In this document: positions 44,525 to 53,455 of the stretch, piece after piece
Position numbering within the stretch: the stretch's first letter is position 1
How the letters are laid out: each line of letters starts with the position of its first letter
Assembly: GCA_903952205.1 (NCBI GenBank)
Contig: CAJBEZ010000046.1
Span: 1 to 64,000, forward strand
Length of the DNA: 64,000 bases
Direction: 5' to 3'
From: an uncultured Desulfomonile sp.
GTDB taxonomy: Bacteria > Desulfobacterota > Desulfomonilia > Desulfomonilales > Desulfomonilaceae
The notes under the pieces: generated by a model
What the model was told of the DNA's origin: nothing
Database searches by the model: none
Seen by the model: only the letters and a program-made list of their open reading frames with translations
Made by a program: the position numbers and the translations under genes

Positions 44525-47164
44525 ATGGTTACTCTGACCATCGACGGTGTGAAAGTTGCAGTGAAGAAGGGCAGCTCTATTCTGGAAGCTGCTCAACAGG
44601 CAGGTGTTCGGATTCCAACCCTTTGTCATGACAAACGACTTATCCCATACGGATCGTGTCGTTTGTGTATAGTTGAGGTGACAGCCAGGGGGCGAACTCG
44701 AACCATGCCCGCGTGTTTCAACCCGGCCCGTGACGGGATGGAGGTCGCGACAAACACCCCAAAATTGAGAGATGCCCGAAGATTGCAGCTAATGCTCTTG
44801 CTGAGGTCACATCCTTTGCTTTGCCCGAGTTGTGACGCGGGAGGAGACTGCCAACTCCAGAACCTTGTCTTTGATTATGAGGTTCCGGAACTTAGTTTTG
44901 GACGTCAGTCTAGATATTTCCATACTGACAATGATTCGAATTTTATCCGTTTTAACATGAACCTATGTATCCGATGCGGCATGTGTGTGCGCATTTGTGA
45001 AGAGGTTCAGGGGCAGAGTGAGTTGAGTTTCGTAGGTCGAGGCATAGAATCCGAGGTATCAACCGATTTTGATCGGCCCCTGGATTGTGAATTTTGTGGT
45101 CAGTGCGCTTCAATCTGCCCGGTCGGAGCAATATCATCCAAATGGCTGGTGGGTACCGGCCGAAGATTTGAGTTACAGAACACCTCCACTGTTTGCGCAT
45201 TCTGTAGTCTCGGATGTTCATTGACGCTAGGCGAAAAAGACGGAAAGACAGTTTATGTTACGTCTTCGGAAGATAGCGCGAACGAAGGTAATTTGTGTGT
45301 TAAGGGAAGATATGGTTGGCCTTTCGCCTATTCAGAATCAAGGTTGACAAAGCCTTTGGTGCGTAAGAATGGGTCATTGGTAGAAACCACCTGGGACGAG
45401 GCGATTCAAACCGTTGCAGAAAAGTTTGGGGCGATAAAAAAGAGTTCTGGGCCTGATAGTCTGGCGGCTCTCGGATCACAAAGGCTAACCAACGAAGAAG
45501 CTTTCGTATTTAACAGGTTGGTCAGGACAGTATTTGGGACCAACAATCTCGATCATGCTGGAGGGTATGCTTACCGATCCGTTACTGATGGTTTGGCTCC
45601 GATGTTGGGTTATGCCGCCTCCACCAACCAAATCCGTGAGATTAGAGACGCAAAGGCGGTGTTGTTACTGGGTGCGGACCTCACAGAAACCCACCCGATT
45701 GCAAAAAACGAAATCAATTTGGCCAGCGCTAGAAAAAAGGCCAAGGTAATAGTCGTTGATTCAATAAGAACAAAGCTGTCCTATCGTGAAGGATTTTTCC
45801 TTAGTGTTCCCCCTGGCTCAGAGGACCTGATTGTCAACTCGATGCTCAAGTTCATAATCGATGGGGGGCTTTTGGATCGTGCTTCAGTCGACCTTAGATC
45901 TGAAGGTTTTGAAGAACTTTTAGCGTCACTGAAAGACTACACTCCTGAAAACGTAGCAGCGGTATTGGGACTCGACGCCAACTTGATAAAGGCCGCAGCG
46001 ACTGCTTATGCAAAAGCTGAAACAGGGGTAATAATCCTTTCTGAGGGACTTAATCGATATCACGACAACTCGCCGCTAAGCAAGGCTGCTGTCAATCTGG
46101 CCCTTGTTACAGGGCATATAGGTAAAGAGTCCTGCGGTGTTTATGTTTTCGGAGAAAAAGCCAACGCTCAGGGCGCTCTGGATATGGGGCTTACCCCTGA
46201 ACTGCTTCCTGGTTATCATTCGGTTCGGGATGAAGCGGCTCGCACAAAATTTGAGGCTCTTTGGAACGGGCAAATTCCGGCGAGCCCAGGAATGAGTGCT
46301 CAGGATATTTTCAAGGGAGCTGAAAATGGATCTGTGAAAGGTCTATATGTGGTGGGAGAAAATCCAGTCGACACATACCCCAATCGTCAGCAGGTTGAAA
46401 ATGCTCTTGGCAAACTTGATTTTTTAGTCGTTCAGGATATGTTTTTGTCATCGACAGCAAACAGGGCTGATGTTGTCCTGCCTGTATCGGCTCCATACGA
46501 AAAGACTGGGACGTTTACCAGTTCGGAACGTCGAATTCAAAAACTGAATCCGAGCTCTAAACCAATTCAAGGTAAACCTGATCTGGAAATATTCATGTCC
46601 CTAGCTGCCGGAATGGGTAAGCCGGAACTCTCCTATGCGGGATATTCTGAAGTCATGAGTGAAATAGCCGGAGTGGTCCCCATGTACTCCGGTGTTTCCT
46701 ATGAAAAGATTGGGGACAAAGGTTTGGTGTGGCCGTGTTTGGATATTGAGGATTCCGGAACCCCCATACTTTACGAAGGAGGTTTTCCCATTGGTAAAGC
46801 CAGACTTGCTGCGGCTAAGCCGATTGGGACGGTCTCTCGATCATCAGGTTCTTTTAAATTAATACCTTGCGTCTTGAAATTTCACTCGGGCTCCTTTTCC
46901 GAATGGAGTCCGTCTCTTATGGAAGTGTGTCCGCCTGGCTTCGCCGAGATGAGTCGGGTCGACATGACTGACCTGGGATTGAATGACGGGGACACCATAA
47001 AAATTATCGGAAATAACGGTCAGGCTATTAGCCTTAAGGCTAACGAGTCTCGTAGGGCATTGCAAGGGATGGTTCTTGTTCCGTATCATTTTTCCAAGAA
47101 TAAACTGAATTCCTTCACTGACTGGGGATCCACTGAAATAGTTATTCAAGTGGAAAAGGCATAA
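44525..47164 (+). CDS. nuoG: NADH-quinone oxidoreductase subunit G
   Basis: This 879-residue subunit starts with a [2Fe-2S] domain (CHDKRLIPYGSCRLCIVEV), a His-Cys [4Fe-4S] site (HPLLCPSCDAGGDCQLQ) and a two-cluster domain (CIRCGMCVRICEEV, CEFCGQCASICPVGAI). It then has a molybdopterin-oxidoreductase fold with its own cluster (CAFCSLGCSL, NLCVKGRYGW). At the place of the formate dehydrogenase Cys/Sec (after GTNNLDH) it has Ala-Gly-Gly-Tyr, so it is not a formate dehydrogenase. The C-terminus (about 770-870) is an aspartate-decarboxylase-like barrel. Operon position after nuoF. Confidence 0.94.
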   Translation: MVTLTIDGVKVAVKKGSSILEAAQQAGVRIPTLCHDKRLIPYGSCRLCIVEVTARGRTRTMPACFNPARDGMEVATNTPKLRDARRLQLMLLLRSHPLLCPSCDAGGDCQLQNLVFDYEVPELSFGRQSRYFHTDNDSNFIRFNMNLCIRCGMCVRICEEVQGQSELSFVGRGIESEVSTDFDRPLDCEFCGQCASICPVGAISSKWLVGTGRRFELQNTSTVCAFCSLGCSLTLGEKDGKTVYVTSSEDSANEGNLCVKGRYGWPFAYSESRLTKPLVRKNGSLVETTWDEAIQTVAEKFGAIKKSSGPDSLAALGSQRLTNEEAFVFNRLVRTVFGTNNLDHAGGYAYRSVTDGLAPMLGYAASTNQIREIRDAKAVLLLGADLTETHPIAKNEINLASARKKAKVIVVDSIRTKLSYREGFFLSVPPGSEDLIVNSMLKFIIDGGLLDRASVDLRSEGFEELLASLKDYTPENVAAVLGLDANLIKAAATAYAKAETGVIILSEGLNRYHDNSPLSKAAVNLALVTGHIGKESCGVYVFGEKANAQGALDMGLTPELLPGYHSVRDEAARTKFEALWNGQIPASPGMSAQDIFKGAENGSVKGLYVVGENPVDTYPNRQQVENALGKLDFLVVQDMFLSSTANRADVVLPVSAPYEKTGTFTSSERRIQKLNPSSKPIQGKPDLEIFMSLAAGMGKPELSYAGYSEVMSEIAGVVPMYSGVSYEKIGDKGLVWPCLDIEDSGTPILYEGGFPIGKARLAAAKPIGTVSRSSGSFKLIPCVLKFHSGSFSEWSPSLMEVCPPGFAEMSRVDMTDLGLNDGDTIKIIGNNGQAISLKANESRRALQGMVLVPYHFSKNKLNSFTDWGSTEIVIQVEKA

Positions 47165-47184
47165 AAATCGAGAGAGGTTGATTT

Positions 47185-48222
47185 ATGGAATCCGCCTTCC
47201 CTGTGGTTCTGGTAGTGATCAAGACACTTATAGTCCTGGCCGCTGTACTGACGTTTGTCGCCTATTTAACTCTAATAGAAAGAAAAGTCCTCGGATGGAT
47301 CCAAGTGAGAATTGGTCCTAACCGGGTCGGCCCGTGGGGTTTACTGCAGCCTTTGGCGGATGGAGCGAAGCTACTACTCAAGGAAGAAATAACAGTTTCT
47401 TCAGCCAACACTGTAGTGTACATCGCCGCTCCACTTATCGTAGTTGTTTGCGCTCTGATCCCCTTCGCTGTGATCCCCTTTGCAAAGGGGCTTGGTCTAG
47501 AAAGCCTATTGGGACCGGTTGCCGGCAAGTTTGATTTAAATACCGGGGTTATTGCAGACATAAACTTAGGAATTCTATATATTCTCGGAATTTCCTCACT
47601 TGGGGTTTATGGGGTCATTTTAGGAGGTTGGGCATCCAACAGCAAATATTCTCTGTTAGGATCGATTCGTGCCGCGGCCCAAATGATCAGTTACGAGCTT
47701 GGATTAAGTCTGTCCGTGGTGGGAGTGCTGATCTTGGCTGGGACTTTGAGCCTTGTTCAGATTGTGGAAGCCCAGGACTCGGTCTACAAGTGGTTCGTAT
47801 TTCGGCAGCCACTTGGGTTTCTGCTGTTTCTGATAGCCGGCAGCGCTGAGATAGCAAGGACACCCTTTGACTTGATGGAATGCGAGAATGAGCTTGTCGC
47901 AGGTTACCAGACAGAATACAGTTCGATGAAGTTTGGGTTATTCTACCTAGGTGAGTATGCCCATTTACTTTTTCTCAGTTCCATGATGACCACTCTGTTC
48001 TTTGGTGGCTGGCAGGGACCGGTTTTGCCTCCAGTTGTCTGGTTTCTGGGAAAGACATTTTTCTTCGTATTCGTATTCGTATGGATTAGAGGCACTTATC
48101 CGAGACTTCGGTACGATCGTGTAATGCAATTCGGCTGGAAGGCATTGCTGCCTGCCGGGTTGTTTAACGTTATGGCGACGGCGTTTGTCTACATGATTTG
48201 GGTCCAGTATGTGAGTAGATAG
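47185..48222 (+). CDS. nuoH: NADH-quinone oxidoreductase subunit H
   Basis: This 345-residue membrane subunit links the peripheral and membrane arms and lines the quinone tunnel. It has eight helices. The conserved segments are ERKVLGWIQVRIGPNRVGPWGLLQPLADGAKLLLKE, AAAQMISYELGLSL, TPFDLMECENELVAGYQTEYSSMKFGLFYLGEYAH and WIRGTYPRLRYDRVMQFGWK. AGAGAGG lies upstream. 20 bases after nuoG. Confidence 0.97.
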   Translation: MESAFPVVLVVIKTLIVLAAVLTFVAYLTLIERKVLGWIQVRIGPNRVGPWGLLQPLADGAKLLLKEEITVSSANTVVYIAAPLIVVVCALIPFAVIPFAKGLGLESLLGPVAGKFDLNTGVIADINLGILYILGISSLGVYGVILGGWASNSKYSLLGSIRAAAQMISYELGLSLSVVGVLILAGTLSLVQIVEAQDSVYKWFVFRQPLGFLLFLIAGSAEIARTPFDLMECENELVAGYQTEYSSMKFGLFYLGEYAHLLFLSSMMTTLFFGGWQGPVLPPVVWFLGKTFFFVFVFVWIRGTYPRLRYDRVMQFGWKALLPAGLFNVMATAFVYMIWVQYVSR

Positions 48223-48300
48223 AACACGTACTGGGATTCACTGAAAAGTGTGACCTGAACTGCCTGTTTAACATTTTAGTTTGTCTGAGAGGTCAGGAAG

Positions 48301-48735
48301 ATGCTAATCCCTTTGTTACAGGGACTAAAACTCACATTTTCGTATCTGTTCAAGAAGAAAATAACTCTTCAATATCCGGATGAGAAATGGGAAGTTGCGC
48401 CTAGGTGGAGAGGAAGACATGTGTTGACACGTCATGCGTCAGGCAAAATCAAGTGTGTTGCGTGTATGCTATGCGCCACCGCTTGCCCAGCGGACTGCAT
48501 CTATATAGAGGCGGCGACTGAACCTGACGGTAGACGATATCCGGAAAGATACAATATTGACTTAACAAGATGCATTTTCTGCGGCTATTGTGTCGAGGCT
48601 TGTCCCAAGGAAGCTATTGAAATGTCTGGAGCTTATGAGATTTCCGAATACACCAGGGAAGAGTTGCAATATGACAAGCAAAGATTATTGGAACCCCCGG
48701 TTCCCAGGTACGAGCCGCAGAAGAAGGCAGGATAG
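48301..48735 (+). CDS. nuoI: NADH-quinone oxidoreductase subunit I
   Basis: This 144-residue protein has two [4Fe-4S] motifs, CVACMLCATACPADCIYIEA and CIFCGYCVEACPKEAIEMS, corresponding to clusters N6a and N6b. The N-terminal amphipathic helix and basic stretch (KKKITLQYPDEKWEVAPRWRGRHVL) sit on NuoH. A GAGAGGTCAGGAAG site precedes the ATG. A spacer of 208 bases to nuoJ is the longest within the operon and holds no gene. Confidence 0.96.
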   Translation: MLIPLLQGLKLTFSYLFKKKITLQYPDEKWEVAPRWRGRHVLTRHASGKIKCVACMLCATACPADCIYIEAATEPDGRRYPERYNIDLTRCIFCGYCVEACPKEAIEMSGAYEISEYTREELQYDKQRLLEPPVPRYEPQKKAG

Positions 48736-48943
48736 TAGATATATATAGATTATGGCCTATTTGTTTCGGGAATCGGCCCGCCAGTTTGGGTGATGGAAAA
48801 TGTGAATATGGCTCTCATCTCTGTCAATCCAAAATTTACGAGGTTTTTCAGGACCATTTGCGGGCAGTTCGGGAATTGACGGCTATTAAGGGCATCCTGT
48901 CGTAGTGTTCTAGTCGGAACTAATTTGGAGGTTTTGGGCGCTG

Positions 48944-49456
48944 ATGGAAACCATCCTCTTCTATGTTTTGGCCGTTGTGACTCTGTTGTCCGCAGTTTTT
49001 GTAATCTTCCTGCGAAGGCCGATCCACAACGTGTTGTTCATGATTTTGACAATGATTGGGCTGGCCACTCTGTTCATCCTGTTGCATGCGGAGTTTATAG
49101 CCATGGTCCAGATCATTGTTTATGCGGGCGCAGTCATGGTACTTTTTTTATTTGTAATCATGTTGCTCAATCTGGAAGAGATAGATTTGCCCAGAGAGCC
49201 CAGGCCTCTGCGATGGGGGTTTGGAGTCATATTGTCATTGGCCCTTGTGGTTATGTTATTCCCGGTCTTCAAAAGTATAGCGCCTATCATCAATGGAGTT
49301 GCGCAAAATGGAGACTTGGCTGCCGCCTCAAACCTGGATCTGATTGCTAAAGAGCTTTTCACAACCTATCTATTGCCTTTCGAAATAGCGTCTTTTCTTC
49401 TCCTCGCTGCAATTATAGGTACAGTAGTGATAGGTCGGAAGTTGACTAAGAGCTGA
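48944..49456 (+). CDS. nuoJ: NADH-quinone oxidoreductase subunit J
   Basis: This 170-residue membrane subunit has five helices, with the family segment FIAMVQIIVYAGAVMVLFLFVIMLLNLEE (pi-bulge helix) and a final helix LLPFEIASFLLLAAIIGTVVIG. GGAGG lies 12 bases before the ATG, a little far. nuoK follows after 50 bases. Confidence 0.95.
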   Translation: METILFYVLAVVTLLSAVFVIFLRRPIHNVLFMILTMIGLATLFILLHAEFIAMVQIIVYAGAVMVLFLFVIMLLNLEEIDLPREPRPLRWGFGVILSLALVVMLFPVFKSIAPIINGVAQNGDLAAASNLDLIAKELFTTYLLPFEIASFLLLAAIIGTVVIGRKLTKS

Positions 49457-49506
49457 ACCATCGGAAAGCGTTTGAGCGATAAAACATTCTGTGGCAGGGA
49501 AAAATA

Positions 49507-49809
49507 ATGGTAACTTTAGAACATTATCTTGTGCTCTCCGCTCTGCTCTTTGCCTTGGGTATTGCGGGTGTAATGCTTCGTAGGAATTTGATTGTAATTC
49601 TGATGAGCCTAGAACTTATGATGAATGCGGTAAATCTATCATTCGTCGCGTTTTCTCGTTATTTAGGATCCATAGAAGGGCAAATTTTTGTGCTTTTCGT
49701 GATGGTGGTCGCCGCTGCCGAGGTTGCTGTAGGATTGGCGATCGCCGTGGCTGTTTTTAAGCAACGCGGAACGATTAACATTAATGATATTAGCTTGTTG
49801 AAGTGGTAA
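49507..49809 (+). CDS. nuoK: NADH-quinone oxidoreductase subunit K
   Basis: This 100-residue subunit has three helices and two buried glutamates of the proton path ([19 protein letters not shown] and [16 protein letters not shown]). GGCAGGG lies upstream of the ATG. Length and spacing are normal. Confidence 0.96.
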   Translation: MVTLEHYLVLSALLFALGIAGVMLRRNLIVILMSLELMMNAVNLSFVAFSRYLGSIEGQIFVLFVMVVAAAEVAVGLAIAVAVFKQRGTININDISLLKW

Positions 49810-49884
49810 AAATTGTTTGAATAAGACTCGAAGCGATATCGCTTTGGGTTGAATATTTCCGAACATCAGATCCTGGAGCCTCGC

Positions 49885-51810
49885 ATGATTGAACTAGTCT
49901 GGTTGATACCAATCTTTCCTTTTATAGGATTTCTGATTAACGGTCTTTTCGGAAGGCGTTTTTCAGAGAAAACAATTGGCTGGATTGGAGCGGGTTCGGT
50001 AGGGGCCTCTTTTGTGGTTGCCGTTTCAATCTTCTTTGAGATTCTGAAGTTAGCCCCAGGAAACAGATCGGTTGAGAAGATCGTATACTCGTGGATCTGG
50101 TCCGGAGATCTGAATGTCCCGATAGGTTTTTTAGTCGATCCACTTAGTCTGATCATGATTATGGTCGTTAGTGGAGTGGGATGCATTATTCATGTTTATT
50201 CAATAGGATATATGCATGGCGAGCTAGGGTTCCGGAGATATTTCTCTTACTTGAACCTGTTTGTCTTTAACATGCTGATTCTTGTATCGGCAAACAACTT
50301 TTTGCTCATGTTTGTCGGATGGGAGGGTGTAGGCCTCTGTTCCTACCTTCTAATTGGATACTATTATGAAAAGAAGTCAGCTTCGGACGCCGGCAAGAAA
50401 GCTTTCATAGTTAACAGGATAGGAGATTTTGGGTTTCTCTTGGGAATGTTTCTGATATTTACGATATTCGGAACGTTCAATTTCACCGACGTATTTGGCG
50501 CTGCCCCTGAAAAGCTCACGCAAGGCGGCGCAATTGTGACACTGATCACGATTCTACTTTTTGTTGGAGCCACGGGCAAGTCCGCTCAAATTCCTCTTTA
50601 CACGTGGTTGCCGGACGCCATGGAGGGGCCAACCCCAGTCAGCGCATTGATTCATGCGGCAACTATGGTGACCGCCGGTGTTTACATGGTATCGAGATGC
50701 AGTGTGCTTTTTGCTATGGCGCCCGTGTCACTCACGGTCGTGGCAATAATTGGAGGAGCCACTGCGTTGTTCGCCGCAACAATCGGTATGACGCAATTCG
50801 ACATCAAGCGAGTGCTCGCCTATTCGACCATCAGCCAGCTTGGTTATATGTTCATGGCTTGTGGGGTGGGGGCTTTTGCGTCGGGAATATTTCATCTTAT
50901 GACACACGCCTTTTTCAAGGCTCTTCTATTCATGGCCGCAGGAAGTGTAATGCACGCTATGTCAGGAGAGCTTGATATGAGGAAGATGGGGAATTTACGC
51001 AAGAAACTTCCCTATACTCACTTAACGTACCTTTTTGGAACATTGGCAATTGCCGGGATTTTCCCTTTCGCAGGTTTTTTCAGTAAAGATGAAATCCTGT
51101 TCTATTCATTCGAGAAACACATTGCTTTCTGGATACTGGGCGCTGTGGCGGCCGTGATGACATCCTTCTACATGTTTCGGTCCGTTTTTATGACTTTCTA
51201 TGGAAAGTCGAGAGTTGAGAAGGATGTTGCGCACCATCTCCACGAGTCTCCACCGATGATGACAGTGCCTCTGATGGTCTTGGCCTTCTTGTCACTGGTT
51301 GGTGGGTTGGTGGGCATCCCGATGTTAGAGGGTGGTCACGTTTTCGCTGATTTTGTTGGGCCGGTTTTTGCTCCGGCCAAAGCGATAATTGATCACGGGG
51401 TTCATCACGAAGGCCATCACAATGTTACCGCAGAGATAATCCTAATGGCTGTTTCCCTGGGTATAGCAATATTTGGTCTACTGGTGGCGAGGTTCATGTA
51501 TATTACAAGCCCTGAGACCCCAGGCAGAATTGTGCAGAGGTTTTCCGGCCTCCACAAGCTTGTATACAATAAATACTGGATCGACGAGCTTTACGATTTT
51601 CTTTTTGTCAATTCAATCGTCGAGTTTTCGAAACTCATTTGGAAGAAATTCGATGAGGCGGTGATCGATGGCGCCGTCAACGGAGTGGCCGCTGTTGTGA
51701 GGGCTTTTGGAAGCGTCCTGAGACTGCTTCAAACAGGCCTCGTTAAAGATTATGCCCTGTCGATACTGGTAGGGGCCATTGTCGTAATCGGTTACTTGCT
51801 ATTGAGATAG
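49885..51810 (+). CDS. nuoL: NADH-quinone oxidoreductase subunit L
   Basis: This 641-residue antiporter-like subunit carries the lateral helix. ATG 49885 has TGGAG upstream; a TTG 12 codons earlier is less likely. Signature parts are WEGVGLCSYLLIGYYYEK, the Lys-containing TGKSAQIPLYTWLPDAMEGPTPVSALIHAATMVTAGVYM, KRVLAYSTISQLGYM and THAFFKALLFMAAGSVMHAM. The C-terminal amphipathic lateral helix and anchor (IVEFSKLIWKKFDEA; SILVGAIVVIGYLLL) are present. The His-rich loop GVHHEGHHNVT is an oddity. Confidence 0.96.
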   Translation: MIELVWLIPIFPFIGFLINGLFGRRFSEKTIGWIGAGSVGASFVVAVSIFFEILKLAPGNRSVEKIVYSWIWSGDLNVPIGFLVDPLSLIMIMVVSGVGCIIHVYSIGYMHGELGFRRYFSYLNLFVFNMLILVSANNFLLMFVGWEGVGLCSYLLIGYYYEKKSASDAGKKAFIVNRIGDFGFLLGMFLIFTIFGTFNFTDVFGAAPEKLTQGGAIVTLITILLFVGATGKSAQIPLYTWLPDAMEGPTPVSALIHAATMVTAGVYMVSRCSVLFAMAPVSLTVVAIIGGATALFAATIGMTQFDIKRVLAYSTISQLGYMFMACGVGAFASGIFHLMTHAFFKALLFMAAGSVMHAMSGELDMRKMGNLRKKLPYTHLTYLFGTLAIAGIFPFAGFFSKDEILFYSFEKHIAFWILGAVAAVMTSFYMFRSVFMTFYGKSRVEKDVAHHLHESPPMMTVPLMVLAFLSLVGGLVGIPMLEGGHVFADFVGPVFAPAKAIIDHGVHHEGHHNVTAEIILMAVSLGIAIFGLLVARFMYITSPETPGRIVQRFSGLHKLVYNKYWIDELYDFLFVNSIVEFSKLIWKKFDEAVIDGAVNGVAAVVRAFGSVLRLLQTGLVKDYALSILVGAIVVIGYLLLR

Positions 51811-51830
51811 GACATGGAGGCGTGGCGTTC

Positions 51831-53438
51831 ATGGAAAATGTTTCGCATTTTTTGAGCCTTATCACGTTTGTTCCTCTGTTGGGCGCTCTGATCATTTTAT
51901 TCATCAACAGGGAATGTTTAGAGACACTTCGATGGGTCACCCTCGTGACAATGCTGACGGACTTTGTTTTGAGTCTTTTCATTTACTTCGGGTTCGACCC
52001 TTCGGTTGGGTCTATGCAGTTTGTGGAGAATTATCCATGGGTCAAGGAGTGGGGAATTTCCTACAAGCTTGGAGTCGATGGAATCAGCCTATTTCTGGTT
52101 TTACTGACTACTTTTCTTGGCCCAATCCTGGTTCTGGCTTCATGGAAGGACATTACCGCAAGAGTCAAGGAGTTTATGATTTGTCTTTTATTTCTTCAGG
52201 TCGGAATGATCGGTGTCTTTGTCTCCCTTGACCTCTTTCTTTTCTATGTTTTCTGGGAGATCATGCTTATCCCCATGTATCTCCTGATAGGGGTTTGGGG
52301 CAATCCGGCCAGACGCCTGTACGCTGCAATCAAGTTTGTATTGTACACAATAGTTGGCAGCCTATTAATGCTGGTCGGTATACTGGTTCTGTATTTCATG
52401 GCCGGTAAGAGTACAGGTGTATACACCTTTGATCTGCTCAAACTCTACGATTATGCGGTCCCGTTGCAGGCTCAGTTCTGGCTGTTTCTTGCCTTTTTCC
52501 TGGCATTTGCAATCAAGGTGCCGATGTTTCCTTTTCATACATGGCTCCCCGATGCGCATACTGAGGCGCCGACCGTGGGTAGCGTAGTGCTGGCGGCAGT
52601 CCTGTTGAAGATGGGTACTTACGGGTTCATAAGATTTGCCATACCGCTCTTTCCAAATGCGGCTATCGACGCTGTCTGGTGGGTTTGTCTCCTTGCCGTA
52701 ATAGGCATTATATACGGGGCATGGGTCGCGATGGTTCAGGAGGACGTGAAGAGGTTGGTAGCTTTTTCGAGTGTTAGCCATCTGGGATTTGTCATGCTGG
52801 GGATGTTCGCTTTGAACTCCCAGGGAGTTCAGGGAAGCATTATCCAGATGATCAACCATGGACTAAGCACAGGGGCTCTCTTTCTAATCGTTGGAATGGT
52901 ATACGAGAGAAGACATACTCGACTCATTTCGGAATTTGGGGGATTGTCCAAGGTGATGCCGTTGTTTGCGGTATTCTTTATGATATTTACTTTATCCTCT
53001 ATCGGATTGCCCGGCTTAAACGGCTTTATTGGAGAATTCCTCATCCTGCTCGGATCATTCAAAGTCCAGGCGTTAACATGGTATGCCGTTTTTGCGTGCT
53101 CGGGCGTCATCTTCGCCGCTGTCTACATGCTGTGGATGTTCCAGAGGGTTATGTTCGGTGAAGTTACAAATCCCAAGAACCTGAATCTGAAGGATATCGA
53201 TGCTAGAGAAGTCGCGGTTCTCGTTCCAATACTGATCTTTGTAGTCTGGATAGGCGTTTATCCAAACACTTTTCTCAGGCCGATGGAGCCGTCCGTAAAG
53301 AACTTCATTCAGCATGTGGAAAAGAAAAGAGACGCAGTGATCGCCCTTGAGAAAACAGGGACGCAAACATTGCCGAATCCTGAAAGAATCAGCCTGGTAT
53401 ACTCCGTCACGGATTCCGTGCCGAGAAATGAAAACTAG
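51831..53438 (+). CDS. nuoM: NADH-quinone oxidoreductase subunit M
   Basis: This 535-residue proton-pumping subunit has FFLAFAIKVPMFPFHTWLPDAHTEAPTVGSVVLAAVLLKMGTYG, EDVKRLVAFSSVSHLGFV, INHGLSTGALFLIVG and PGLNGFIGEFLIL as signatures. I chose ATG 51831: GGAGG is 10 bases upstream, whereas the in-frame GTG at 51822 lies directly against it. A 60-residue polar C-terminal tail after the last helix is longer than usual. Confidence 0.96.
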   Translation: MENVSHFLSLITFVPLLGALIILFINRECLETLRWVTLVTMLTDFVLSLFIYFGFDPSVGSMQFVENYPWVKEWGISYKLGVDGISLFLVLLTTFLGPILVLASWKDITARVKEFMICLLFLQVGMIGVFVSLDLFLFYVFWEIMLIPMYLLIGVWGNPARRLYAAIKFVLYTIVGSLLMLVGILVLYFMAGKSTGVYTFDLLKLYDYAVPLQAQFWLFLAFFLAFAIKVPMFPFHTWLPDAHTEAPTVGSVVLAAVLLKMGTYGFIRFAIPLFPNAAIDAVWWVCLLAVIGIIYGAWVAMVQEDVKRLVAFSSVSHLGFVMLGMFALNSQGVQGSIIQMINHGLSTGALFLIVGMVYERRHTRLISEFGGLSKVMPLFAVFFMIFTLSSIGLPGLNGFIGEFLILLGSFKVQALTWYAVFACSGVIFAAVYMLWMFQRVMFGEVTNPKNLNLKDIDAREVAVLVPILIFVVWIGVYPNTFLRPMEPSVKNFIQHVEKKRDAVIALEKTGTQTLPNPERISLVYSVTDSVPRNEN

Positions 53439-53455
53439 AAGTGGGAGCGATCGGG

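Noticed and set aside
41005-47164. [FeFe] hydrogenase in the Hyd-like cluster
   Set aside because: No H-cluster signature (TSCCPxW, MPCxxKxxE or ExMxCxGGCxxGGG) occurs in NuoG or its neighbours; the large protein is a molybdopterin-fold NuoG.
52365-52859. 164-codon minus-strand ORF
   Set aside because: It is antisense to nuoM, with biased composition and no ribosome site.
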